From CAILZL01 sp050248275 (lineage in GTDB: Bacteria; Pseudomonadota; Gammaproteobacteria; Steroidobacterales; Steroidobacteraceae): DNA of 64,000 nt. The stretch spans positions 71,298 through 135,297 of the forward strand of contig JBFWSR010000008.1 of the NCBI GenBank assembly GCA_050248275.1. The letters run 5' to 3'. Below the pieces are notes generated by a model. It made no database searches and was not told where the DNA came from. It worked only from the letters and a program-made list of their open reading frames with translations. A program made the translations under genes and the position numbers. Shown piece after piece: positions 17,979 through 25,950 of the stretch. Every line of letters begins with the position of its first letter. The stretch's first letter is position 1.

Positions 17979-18008
17979 TAGGGTGGGGTCTCTGCGGCGA
18001 TTTTCAAG
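17979..18008 (-). promoter_or_regulatory. Heat-shock (sigma-32) promoter of htpG
   Basis: On the minus strand the sequence reads CTTGAAA (18008-18002), a 13-base spacer, then CCCCACCCTA (17988-17979). This matches the RpoH consensus CTTGAAA-N13/14-CCCCATNT closely. It points at htpG, whose ATG is at 17888, which is the expected target. Confidence 0.8.
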
Positions 18009-18032
18009 AGCGGCGCGATACCCGGGAGGTAA

Positions 18033-18257
18033 TCAGGGGTCCATCCTGTAACGATAGATCGGCTTGCGACGCAGAACCGGCAGCAGTGCCAACAGCAAAA
18101 TGACTGCCACTGCCAACAGGGGCCAGCGCATCGCCGTCAGAATGCTCATGGCGAACAGGCCGCAGGCCAGTAAAAAGCCCAATAATTGCCGCCACAGCAT
18201 GCGCAGGCTGGCAGCCGCATCGTCAAGTTCGTCGAGAAGAAGTAGGAAGATTTCCAT
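18033..18257 (-). CDS. Small membrane protein of unknown function
   Basis: The open frame of 74 codons starts at the ATG at 18257. An amphipathic N terminus (MEIFLLLLDELDDAAASLRM) is followed by two hydrophobic helices, LLGFLLACGLFAMSILTA and LLAVAVILLLALLPVL, and a basic tail. This resembles a two-pass inner membrane protein with a helical cytosolic start. I recognise no family. It lies between the htpG promoter and parA. The ribosome-binding site is weak (GGAT). Coding status is likely but not certain. Confidence 0.55.
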   Translation of the reverse strand: MEIFLLLLDELDDAAASLRMLWRQLLGFLLACGLFAMSILTAMRWPLLAVAVILLLALLPVLRRKPIYRYRMDP

Positions 18258-18455
18258 GCATGAGATCCAAGGGAAATGTACTGTAACCATGCGGGACAAA
18301 GACTGCTGTGAGCCGACTCACAGGCATGGAGAAGGTTCCCCCTTGACAGCATCGCCAGGTCGGCAGGAAGCCATGCGACTTGCCAGATCACCCCCCTTCC
18401 GGGTTAGGCTGCCATCCCCTGCGGTACGGTCCGTGGCGGTCAATCGGGTGCGGCA

Positions 18456-19280
18456 ATGCAAAAAATCGTGGTACTCAACCCCAAAGGGGGATCCGGCAAA
18501 TCCACGCTGGCGACCAATCTGGCCAGCTATTTTGCCGTGCAAAACTGCAAACCCACCCTCATGGACATGGATGCGCAGGGCTCCAGCATGCGCTGGGTCG
18601 GCAAGCGCAGCACTGAACAGCCCAGGATCTATGGAGTGGCGGGGTACGAGCGCAAGATGGGCGTGACCCGCAGTTTCGCCATGCGCATGCAAATGGACAG
18701 CGAAGTCTTGATTGTCGACACCCCTGCTGCGGTGGAGGCTCCCCGTCTGCCTGAATTCACGCGCGACGCCCATGCCATCCTGGTGCCGGTGCTGCCTTCC
18801 GATATCGACATCCATGCGGCCACCCGCTGCATTTCCGATCTGCTGCTGGTCGCCAAGGTCAATCGCAACGAACAGCGCATTGCCGTGATCGCCAATCGGG
18901 TCAAGCGCCACACCATCATGTATCGCTCGCTGATGCAGTTCCTGCACACCTTGCAGATACCCGTGCTGGCAACGTTGCGCGACTCACAGAACTATGTGCG
19001 CGCATATGAACGGGGCCAGGGAATATTTGAAATGAAACCCATGATGGTCCATGAGGACCTGGAGCAATGGCAGCCCCTGTTGGGCTGGTTGAGCAACATG
19101 TTGCCGGGCCGTCAGGCCATTTCACCGCCCTCGCCCACCATTGCACGACCAACCAGCTTCGGCTCGCAGACGGTTGCGTCGCAAATCAAACCCGTCAATC
19201 CGGTTACCACGCCTGTTGAACCCAAGCCGCAAACCGCCAGCGGCACGCAGATTCCGGCTTTTCTCATCCCCCGTCCCTGA
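18456..19280 (+). CDS. Orphan ParA/MinD-family ATPase
   Basis: The 274 residues carry the deviant Walker A NPKGGSGKSTLATNLA at the N terminus, with the signature lysine, then TLMDMDAQGSSMRW and VLIVDTPAAVEAP. Such ATPases bind DNA or membranes as ATP dimers and position cargo. No parB or centromere-like repeats are next to it, so it is not a plain partition locus. The last 50 residues are rich in Pro, Ser and Thr and probably disordered, a tail not normal for chromosomal ParA. The cargo cannot be inferred from the neighbours. Confidence 0.85.
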   Translation: MQKIVVLNPKGGSGKSTLATNLASYFAVQNCKPTLMDMDAQGSSMRWVGKRSTEQPRIYGVAGYERKMGVTRSFAMRMQMDSEVLIVDTPAAVEAPRLPEFTRDAHAILVPVLPSDIDIHAATRCISDLLLVAKVNRNEQRIAVIANRVKRHTIMYRSLMQFLHTLQIPVLATLRDSQNYVRAYERGQGIFEMKPMMVHEDLEQWQPLLGWLSNMLPGRQAISPPSPTIARPTSFGSQTVASQIKPVNPVTTPVEPKPQTASGTQIPAFLIPRP

Positions 19281-19292
19281 CCGGGATCGCAG

Positions 19293-19505
19293 TCACTCTT
19301 CTTCCTTGCGCCAAGCGGTCTTCACCTTTTCCGCCCAACTGCGGTAATTGGGAAAATTGGCCAGCTTGCTGGTAATGGCTGCATGACGCGGATTGGCCGG
19401 CTGCGAACGATTCAGCCAGCTACGTGCCGATGCCGCGCCCACGCCGCCGCGCCATACACGGTGTGCACCGGTTGCCGTCAATTCGTCGAGATCGTGTTCT
19501 GACAT
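19293..19505 (-). CDS. Small conserved-looking protein of unknown function
   Basis: The 70-codon gene starts at the ATG at 19505 and is preceded by GGAGGAATCATC, a near-ideal ribosome-binding site, which favours this start over the longer frame. The product is soluble, rich in Trp, Arg and Ala (HRVWRGGVGAASARSWLNRS, then NYRSWAEKVKTAWRKEEE), with no signal or membrane helix. It is convergent with the orphan parA, 12 bases apart. No family was recognised. Confidence 0.65.
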   Translation of the reverse strand: MSEHDLDELTATGAHRVWRGGVGAASARSWLNRSQPANPRHAAITSKLANFPNYRSWAEKVKTAWRKEEE

Positions 19506-19659
19506 GATGATTCCTCCGTAGGACACACACTAAGTGGCAACCCCTTGCCGCCTGGAGGAATTGAATCACACTAAATTTTCGGCCTGTTCAGATTGAGTGG
19601 CGAGTCGCGCTTCGCCAACACTTATGTTCAGCAGCGGATGTGATCATTCATGCCCACGT

Positions 19660-21066
19660 CTATTTGACCACGCGATAACACGGCTTGTATTCGCCCTGCA
19701 GTTTCATCCGGCGCTGTACCGCGAAGGCCGCCAGCAGATCATCCAGCAAATTCATGATGTGCCTATCGCCGTGCAGCTCATAGGGACCGAACCGTTCGAT
19801 GGCGCGGATACCCTGCTCCTTCACGTTGCCGGTGACGATGCCGGAAAAGGCACGCCGCAGATTGGCCGCCAGAATATGCGGCGGCAGATCGCGTTGCAGG
19901 GTCAATGCCGACATGGCGGCATGCGTCGGTTCGAATGGCAACTGGAATTCCACAGGAATTTTCAGCAACCAGTTGAAGTTGTAGGCGTCGCTTTGAGCAC
20001 GACGATGTTCGCGCACCAAGACCATGCCGCGCGCCATCTCGCGCGCTGCCTGCGCCGCGTCATCCACGATGATCTGGTAACGCGACCGTGCACCCTTACC
20101 CAGCGTGGCGACGATGAATTGATCGATCTTGTGGAAATACTCGGCCGCCGACGCCGGGCCGGTAAATACCAGCGGAAAGGGATGATGCACGTTGGCAGGG
20201 TCGAGCAGGATGCCGAGCAGATACAGGATCTCTTCCGCCGTCCCCGCGCCGCCGGGAAACACGATGATGCCGTGCCCTGTACGCACGAAGGCCTCCAGAC
20301 GTTTTTCGATGTCCGGCATGATCACCAACTGATTGACGATGGGATTGGGCGGCTCGGCGGCGATGATGCCGGGCTCGGTCATGCCGACATAACGACCGTC
20401 GTGAATGCGCTGTTTGGCATGACCGATGGTCGCGCCTTTCATCGGCCCCTTCATCGCGCCCGGCCCGCAGCCCGTACAGACACTCAGACCACGCAAACCC
20501 AGCTCGTAGCCCACCTTCTTGGTGTAATCGTATTCACCCGGACTGATTGAATGTCCGCCCCAGCACACCACCAGATCCGGCCGGCCCTTGTAATCCAGAA
20601 TGCGGGCATTGCGCAGGATGTGGTAGACCGCATTGGTCAGGCCACTGGTCTCCTGCAGATCGAAACGCTGCGTACCCAGAATGGCGTCGTGGATGTAGAT
20701 GATGTCGCGCAATACCGCGAACAGATGTTCCTTGATGCCGCGAATCATCTGGCCATCGACGAAAGCCTTGGAAGGCGCATTGCGGATCTGCAGTTTCACG
20801 CCCCAGGCCTGACGGCCGAGGTGAATCTCGAAATCCTTGTACTTCTCGAAGATTGCGCGCGCATCGTCGGTTTCATTGCCGCAATTGAGCACCGCCAGCG
20901 CACAGCGCCGGAACAACTGATACACCTCGCTCTGCTCGGCCGACAGCAACTGCGCCACTTCGCGTTGCGAGAGATTTTCCAGGCTGCCCAGCGGCGACAC
21001 GCGCGCATGGACGAAATCGTCCACTTCTTCCTGAGTAACGGAGGCCGATTCGAAATGCTGGCTCAT
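19660..21066 (-). CDS. ppnN: Nucleotide 5'-monophosphate nucleosidase PpnN
   Basis: The 468 residues match YgdH/PpnN in length and order. There is an N-terminal ARVSPLGSLENLSQREVAQLL, a central LOG-family Rossmann domain with CTGCGPGAMKGPMKGA, and the motif FPGGAGTAEEILYLLG, then a C-terminal domain ending GEYKPCYRVVK. PpnN splits purine and pyrimidine monophosphates into base and ribose 5-phosphate and is stimulated by ppGpp. The gene follows the L,D-transpeptidase on the same strand with a 46-base gap. Confidence 0.93.
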   Translation of the reverse strand: MSQHFESASVTQEEVDDFVHARVSPLGSLENLSQREVAQLLSAEQSEVYQLFRRCALAVLNCGNETDDARAIFEKYKDFEIHLGRQAWGVKLQIRNAPSKAFVDGQMIRGIKEHLFAVLRDIIYIHDAILGTQRFDLQETSGLTNAVYHILRNARILDYKGRPDLVVCWGGHSISPGEYDYTKKVGYELGLRGLSVCTGCGPGAMKGPMKGATIGHAKQRIHDGRYVGMTEPGIIAAEPPNPIVNQLVIMPDIEKRLEAFVRTGHGIIVFPGGAGTAEEILYLLGILLDPANVHHPFPLVFTGPASAAEYFHKIDQFIVATLGKGARSRYQIIVDDAAQAAREMARGMVLVREHRRAQSDAYNFNWLLKIPVEFQLPFEPTHAAMSALTLQRDLPPHILAANLRRAFSGIVTGNVKEQGIRAIERFGPYELHGDRHIMNLLDDLLAAFAVQRRMKLQGEYKPCYRVVK

Positions 21067-21112
21067 CAGATGTTCATCTCACGCTTGTTGTCGTGCAAAT
21101 TGTGGCGCTGCT

Positions 21113-21655
21113 TCAGGGCAGGATGTCGATCGGCAATCCCGGCCTGGTCATCAACCAGATTTCCACCATGTCGGCATTGCTCACGGCAATGCAGCCGTCG
21201 GTCCAGTCCACGCGCTGGTAGTAATCGAGCGGCTTGCGCGGCGAGTTGGGCAGTCCATGAATCATGATCGCCCCACCGGGCTTGAGCCGATTACGTTTGG
21301 CCCGGAGCATATCTTCACGATTGGGATAATCGACCTGTATCGACAGAAAGTAATCGCTCTGCGGATTGCGGCGCGCCAGTTGGTAATGCCCTTCGGGCGT
21401 GCGGAAATCGCCTTCGAATTCCTTGGCGCCTTCCGGACGCAAACCAAGCCGCACGGAGTAGGCCCGCAACAACTGACTACCGCGGTACAGGTACAGCTTA
21501 CGCTCCGCCTTGTACACCACCAGTCGGTCAGCCATCGGCAGCTCGCCCGACATCATCGCCGTATCGGCCAGCAGTTCGGGCGTTTGCGCCTGGCTGACAG
21601 ACAGCACAGCCACAACGCACGACAGCACACACCAAAGCATTCTGCGCCAACCCAT
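21113..21655 (-). CDS. L,D-transpeptidase (YkuD domain)
   Basis: The 180-residue protein has a signal peptide (basic MGWRRM, hydrophobic core, cleavage near SVSQAQ). The YkuD domain shows VVYKAERKLYLYRGSQLLRAYSVRLG, the GGAIMIHGLPN histidine segment and the catalytic-cysteine segment WTDGCIAVSNADMVEIW. It would cross-link peptidoglycan or attach proteins to it in the periplasm. The ATG at 21655 overlaps the stop of the upstream lipoprotein gene by one base (TGATG), so the two are coupled. Confidence 0.9.
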   Translation of the reverse strand: MGWRRMLWCVLSCVVAVLSVSQAQTPELLADTAMMSGELPMADRLVVYKAERKLYLYRGSQLLRAYSVRLGLRPEGAKEFEGDFRTPEGHYQLARRNPQSDYFLSIQVDYPNREDMLRAKRNRLKPGGAIMIHGLPNSPRKPLDYYQRVDWTDGCIAVSNADMVEIWLMTRPGLPIDILP

Positions 21656-22035
21656 CAATCTATCTCTTCCAGATTAATACGCGTACAGCCCTGCTGATCG
21701 CTGGCTTCGGCGTTGAGGCGGTAACGCATGCCGCTTTCCACCGAAACATTCAGTTCATGACGCGACATTTTCTGCGTGGCCACCACCGTGCAATCCACCA
21801 GCAGCCGATGCGCACCGGCGTCCATCTCCGCAGCGTGCTGCCAGAAATGCAACGGCCGATCATCGACGCTGCGCAGAAATACATTCACCAGCGCACCGGC
21901 ACGCAAGCGATAATCGCCGACCACCTGCGCCGGCTGATCCTTGCCCAGCGCCTGCGCATCGTAGGCATGCATGCTGAAGCAGGCGCTGACCGACAGCGCC
22001 AACATCGTTGTCCATAGCGTTCTGATCACTTGCAT
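21655..22035 (-). CDS. Putative lipoprotein of unknown function
   Basis: From the ATG at 22035 the product has 126 residues. MQVIRTLWTTMLALSVSAC looks like a lipoprotein signal with the lipid cysteine at 19, although the remaining signal is short. The mature part is small and probably beta-rich (VVGDYRLRAGALVNVFLRSVDD; MSRHELNVSVESGMRYRLNA). AAGGCAG lies 3 to 9 bases before the start. It sits 10 bases after mltD and overlaps the L,D-transpeptidase start, so all three form one cell-envelope unit. No family was recognised. Confidence 0.75.
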   Translation of the reverse strand: MQVIRTLWTTMLALSVSACFSMHAYDAQALGKDQPAQVVGDYRLRAGALVNVFLRSVDDRPLHFWQHAAEMDAGAHRLLVDCTVVATQKMSRHELNVSVESGMRYRLNAEASDQQGCTRINLEEID

Positions 22036-22045
22036 CTGCCTGCCT

Positions 22046-24142
22046 TCAACCTTCGCCCGCCTGTATGCGCGGAATGACCAGCTTGGTGCCCGGCCTGACA
22101 TCCGACAGGTCCATGTCAGGATTGTATTGACGCAGCAACCATACCGGTACGTTGTAGGTCTTTTGTGACAACACCCAGATGGATTCGCCTTTCTTCAGCA
22201 CATGCGTATCGCTGCCGACGATGCGATATTGCGCAAAGAACGCTTCCTGCATCTGCTGATGATAACTGCGCCGCCTTGCTTCGAACTTCGCCACGGGTAC
22301 CTGCGAGAAATCCAGCTTCAGCGTCCTGCCGATCCGCATGGGCGTGTTGACCGACATCTTGTTCAAGCGGCGCAGCGTGCTGGGTGAAACCCCCAGCCAG
22401 TCGGCGTAGTGCCCCAGGGTTTCCGCCGCCTCGACCCGAATGGTATTGCCCTTGCGCACCGAGTAGTCGGCCGGATCGGCCGATGCCGCCGCCTGCACTC
22501 CCGGCAACAGGGTTGGACCCAATGCCTCGGCTTCGCGTTCCGATTTGGGCTCGGCCTTCTCGGCGCGCGCCACCGCCGCCGGAGACACTTCCTGTTCATC
22601 CGGTTCGGTGGCATTGGCCGGCTGCGTACCCGCCGCGCGTATCAGCAAACGCTGCCCCAACAACACCTGGTCGGCATTGCGCAGATTGTTCAAGGCCAGC
22701 AACTCGCTCTGGGCCACGCCATAACGTTGCGCGATCTTGCCCAGCGTATCGCCCTTCTTCACCGTATGTCGAAGTTCCTGCTCGGTGGCGGCGGCCGGTG
22801 TTGGCGCGACCGCACTAACCTCCTCCCCTGCCTCAACCACACCCGGCAATTTCAATACCTTGCCGACCAGCATGCGATAGGGTTGCCGCAGACCATTGAG
22901 CCTGGCCAGTTGCTGAGTACTGACGCCATATTTCGATGCGATGCCCGACAGGGTTTCACCCCTGCGCACGCGATGACTTTGATCCGCCACCTGCGTAGTG
23001 GCCGTTGCGGCGGCAGGCAGACTGGCCAGCGCAGCCGCCCGATCCACAGCGCCCGGCACACGTAATTCAAAATTTGAAGGAATGCGTTTGCGCCCCGTCC
23101 ACACGGAATCCAACAGCGAAGGATTCAGTTGCTTCAGCGTGGTCATGTCTAGGTTCAGCGAGCGCGCCAGCGCCGGCATCGAGGTATAGCGCTTGATCGG
23201 CATCACCTTGCTGGCATCGGGCGAATTCAACTCGAGACCGGGGAAATATTTTTCCGGATTGCTGTCGATCTCCAGCGCTGCCAGGAAACACGCATAAAAG
23301 TTACGCGAAGCAAAACCGAAACTGCGGCTGTCATAGCGCTGTACGATCTCGCCAATGTCATCGGTGCCCAATTGTTCCTTGGCCCGGCGCATGCCGCCCG
23401 CTCCATGGTTGTACGCCGTCACCGCCAGCGGCCAGCTCTGCACCAGGGCATAGTTCTGTTGCAGAAAGCTGGCGGCAGCTTCGGATGCCTTGTAGGGATC
23501 GAGGCGCTCATCCACTACATTATCAATGCGCAGAAAACGCTTGCCGGTGCCGCGCATGAACTGCCACATGCCCGCCGCGCCCACCTTGGAATACGCATAG
23601 GTGTTGAATGACGATTCCACATGCGGCAAGGCCGCCAGCTCTTCAGGCAGTCCGCGACGCTTGAAGATGCGCTTGATCTCCTCGCGCCAGATCCCGGAGC
23701 GGACCAGCCCTTCCTTGAAGCGATCCGCCTGCCCTAATTGAAAACGCACCCGTTCGGCTGCGTCGGCAAATTCGCTGCGGCGCGTGCCGCCCGGCCAGGC
23801 TTCGCGCACCCGTTGTTCCTCGCGGCTCAGATCCTCGCTACCCGCCGCCAGCTTGCGCAGCGTCGCCGCCACGAACTTTTTTTCATCCTCGATACGCTGG
23901 CTGCGCACCTTGGCGTTGATTCCCTCGGGGAAACTCAAAACCCCGTACACCACATCCAGACGCGTATCGTCGTGAATGAAGCCGCCGGTGGTGCCCACCT
24001 CGGTGTAGACGCGCTTCCAGAAATTGACCGCCGGCTCCAGCGCCGCCGGTCGCACAAAGGGATGATCCTGCGCCCCGGCAGCGGCCATCGCCAGCAGACC
24101 CAGCATGAAAATCAGGATACGGGACAGCGAAACACGGGGCAT
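22046..24142 (-). CDS. mltD: Membrane-bound lytic murein transglycosylase D with LysM repeats
   Basis: The 698-residue protein begins with a signal peptide ending near AAAGAQ. The SLT domain spans about 140-290, with catalytic E176 in ALPHVESSFNTYAYSKVGAAGMWQFM and the AYNHGAGGMRRA motif. Four LysM-like peptidoglycan-binding units follow, near 390-433, 459-502, 560-612 and 647-692; the third is the most diverged. It cleaves glycan strands with formation of 1,6-anhydro ends. E. coli MltD is about 450 residues with two LysM units, so this version is long. A cysteine lipobox is not evident. Confidence 0.93.
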   Translation of the reverse strand: MPRVSLSRILIFMLGLLAMAAAGAQDHPFVRPAALEPAVNFWKRVYTEVGTTGGFIHDDTRLDVVYGVLSFPEGINAKVRSQRIEDEKKFVAATLRKLAAGSEDLSREEQRVREAWPGGTRRSEFADAAERVRFQLGQADRFKEGLVRSGIWREEIKRIFKRRGLPEELAALPHVESSFNTYAYSKVGAAGMWQFMRGTGKRFLRIDNVVDERLDPYKASEAAASFLQQNYALVQSWPLAVTAYNHGAGGMRRAKEQLGTDDIGEIVQRYDSRSFGFASRNFYACFLAALEIDSNPEKYFPGLELNSPDASKVMPIKRYTSMPALARSLNLDMTTLKQLNPSLLDSVWTGRKRIPSNFELRVPGAVDRAAALASLPAAATATTQVADQSHRVRRGETLSGIASKYGVSTQQLARLNGLRQPYRMLVGKVLKLPGVVEAGEEVSAVAPTPAAATEQELRHTVKKGDTLGKIAQRYGVAQSELLALNNLRNADQVLLGQRLLIRAAGTQPANATEPDEQEVSPAAVARAEKAEPKSEREAEALGPTLLPGVQAAASADPADYSVRKGNTIRVEAAETLGHYADWLGVSPSTLRRLNKMSVNTPMRIGRTLKLDFSQVPVAKFEARRRSYHQQMQEAFFAQYRIVGSDTHVLKKGESIWVLSQKTYNVPVWLLRQYNPDMDLSDVRPGTKLVIPRIQAGEG

Positions 24143-24235
24143 CGTTACAACTCGGTCGGATCAAAATGAAGTCGCGCAGTTAAACGCCTCCACAGCGCGA
24201 AGGCAAGACTATGTAAACAAGACAGCTGCGACTGT

Positions 24236-24291
24236 GCCGTCGTTCACAAGCGACGGCATTGGGGCGCAAGTCGCTGCTTGCACTGCGCCCC
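24236..24291. terminator. Two tandem GC-rich hairpins after the SNase-like gene
   Basis: GCCGTCG (24236-24242) pairs with CGACGGC (24251-24257), and GGGGCGCA (24261-24268) pairs with TGCGCCCC (24284-24291). They begin 11 bases beyond the stop of the minus-strand gene at 24303 and precede the mltD leader. There is no clear T-run, so termination is plausible rather than proven. Confidence 0.5.
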
Positions 24292-24302
24292 GCACCAGCG
24301 GA

Positions 24303-25145
24303 CTACACCAGCGTAAAGCCCATCGCATACGCCTCACCGACATCCTCGGCAAAGAACCACAAACGATTTTCCGGCAACACTTCAAAGTAACGCTGCGGCG
24401 GATATAGCTTGCCCGTGGTGAAGTCACCGCAGAAGCGATCCGGTCCCTGACGCTTGCCGCTGATCGTGTCGATGATCCAGCGAAACTCGAAGGCATTCAG
24501 CAACGGCGTCGCTGATTTCCACAAGCCGAGCTTGTCTTTGCGCGCTTTCGCCATCGCCTGACGCACCAGCTCCAGATCAATGGGCTTGGGAATGTTGGGA
24601 TAAATTACCAGACTGGTCGCATGACCATCCGCCATCATCTGCAAGTTGAAAGTCTGCCGCTGCTTCACCGGCACCGTGTCACGCTCTACCTTGGTGTAAC
24701 TGGCATTGATGTACGCCAGCATGCGACCGTACTTATCGAATACCTCGGTAGCCACCATGGTGAACAGGTGTCGCGGCGTCAGTTCCTTGCCGGTGGCGCT
24801 GACGCGCTGCAGGCGCTCCGCCGCCATGACTTGAAAGTGATCCGATGCGATCTTGCCCGCAGCGATGTGGCGCGTGCCGGCTTTGTTTTTAAGTCGAGGC
24901 GCCAGATACGCCTTCAACTTTGGATCCAGATTTTTTCCCTCCTTGGCAAGGAAGCTCGCAAACGCCGCATCAAACTTGCCCGGGTTTGTTTCGGTTGCGC
25001 CGCCGTAATGCAACTCCGGCGCATCCATGCCCAGCATGCGCACCGGCAACTGAATTGTGGGTGTATCGCCATCGGTAGCCGATACCCACTTCGGCTTGTC
25101 GCCCAGCGCCAATGACTCCGGCGTGTAATGAATGGGAAATGCCAT
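24303..25145 (-). CDS. Staphylococcal nuclease-fold (thermonuclease family) protein
   Basis: The 280-residue product starts at the ATG at 25145, which has AGGAGG eight bases upstream. The SNase catalytic set is present: D25 and D27 in ATDGDTP, R36, D41 and E44 in VRMLGMDAPEL, and R141 in DKYGRMLAYINA, an almost exact copy of the nuclease motif around its second arginine. About 90 residues are inserted between the two halves, more than in classical nucleases, and there is a C-terminal extension of about 90 residues. No signal peptide is visible, so it may act in the cytoplasm on DNA or RNA. The function is an inference from fold and residues. Confidence 0.78.
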   Translation of the reverse strand: MAFPIHYTPESLALGDKPKWVSATDGDTPTIQLPVRMLGMDAPELHYGGATETNPGKFDAAFASFLAKEGKNLDPKLKAYLAPRLKNKAGTRHIAAGKIASDHFQVMAAERLQRVSATGKELTPRHLFTMVATEVFDKYGRMLAYINASYTKVERDTVPVKQRQTFNLQMMADGHATSLVIYPNIPKPIDLELVRQAMAKARKDKLGLWKSATPLLNAFEFRWIIDTISGKRQGPDRFCGDFTTGKLYPPQRYFEVLPENRLWFFAEDVGEAYAMGFTLV

Positions 25146-25217
25146 AAACTCATCCTCCTGATTTGAACACATCACCAAATAATTCCAGCGCAGGCATGGC
25201 CGCAGCCGGCATCCGCA

Positions 25218-25748
25218 TCACTCAGCATCAAACTCAGCAATCAATTCAGGCGCCGCCCAATTTTCCATATACACACCTTGCCTTACAAACCGATGAAAAG
25301 ACGAATGTGGCCAGTCACAAACACGTTGCACGTGACCATGCTTCACCGGGTTGCAGTGGATGTAATCGAGATGCCGCCGCCAGTCTTCTTCATCGCGGAT
25401 CACATGCTCCCAATAGCGGCGTTGCCAGATGCCGCGTTCACCCTTGCGTAAACGACTGGGCGATATTCGTTCGCCAGCAACGAGGGAAGCGGAGAAACGT
25501 GCCTTGATCAACCGCCAACGGAAAGCAAAGCCATCATCCCCCGGCGGCAAACGCCAGATACAGTGCAAATGATCCGGCAGCACCACCATCGCCTCGATCA
25601 CAAAGGGATGCACGCGCCGCACCACACGAAACGCCTCACGCAGTTGCGCAATGTGATCAATCAACAAAGTAGTGTTGCGGCGCTCTGCCAGATTGACGGT
25701 GAAGAAATAAGTGCCGCCGGGAATCCATGCCCGCAGATAATTGCTCAT
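25218..25748 (-). CDS. REP-associated tyrosine transposase (RAYT, IS200-like)
   Basis: The 176-residue protein is a Y1 HUH transposase. The start at the ATG at 25748 gives the usual SNYLRAWIPGGTYFFTVNLAERR opening. The HUH motif is LPDHLHCIWRLPPGDDGF near residue 70, and the C terminus has HLDYIHCNPVKHGHVQRVCDWPHSSFHRFV. RAYTs nick and move or maintain REP palindromes and are usually single-copy domesticated genes. Two REP-like palindromes lie just upstream at 25824-25923, which supports the identification. Confidence 0.9.
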   Translation of the reverse strand: MSNYLRAWIPGGTYFFTVNLAERRNTTLLIDHIAQLREAFRVVRRVHPFVIEAMVVLPDHLHCIWRLPPGDDGFAFRWRLIKARFSASLVAGERISPSRLRKGERGIWQRRYWEHVIRDEEDWRRHLDYIHCNPVKHGHVQRVCDWPHSSFHRFVRQGVYMENWAAPELIAEFDAE

Positions 25749-25823
25749 GGCTCTTTCGCTCCGTGAAAGCCAACCCACAGGTCATTGCATGCACATCGGC
25801 AAAAACACGTCTTGTCGTCTCTC

Positions 25824-25850
25824 GTAGGGTGGATGCCGCATCCGACCTAC
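25824..25850. repeat. REP-like palindrome 1
   Basis: An imperfect palindrome runs from GTAGG to CCTAC, with the inner arms GGATGC (25831-25836) and GCATCC (25838-25843). It has the form of REP elements recognised by RAYT proteins and lies 76 bases upstream of the RAYT gene. Confidence 0.7.
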
Positions 25851-25904
25851 ATGGATGCAGGAATTCCCAGAAACGCAGGAGCAGTTTCCGGGACACCATC
25901 CGAA

Positions 25905-25923
25905 GCCGGGTGCGGCACCCGGC
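25905..25923. repeat. REP-like palindrome 2
   Basis: GCCGGGTGCGGCACCCGGC is a perfect 9-bp stem around a single central G, followed by CTAC as in palindrome 1. It forms a pair with the element at 25824-25850, 54 bases away, as in a BIME-type REP doublet. Confidence 0.7.
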
Positions 25924-25950
25924 CTACAGCGGAGTTAACCACCTTACGCG

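Noticed and set aside
18300..18455. ParB-binding (parS-like) site near the orphan parA
   Set aside because: No 16-bp palindrome of the parS type was found in the upstream region or in the gene.
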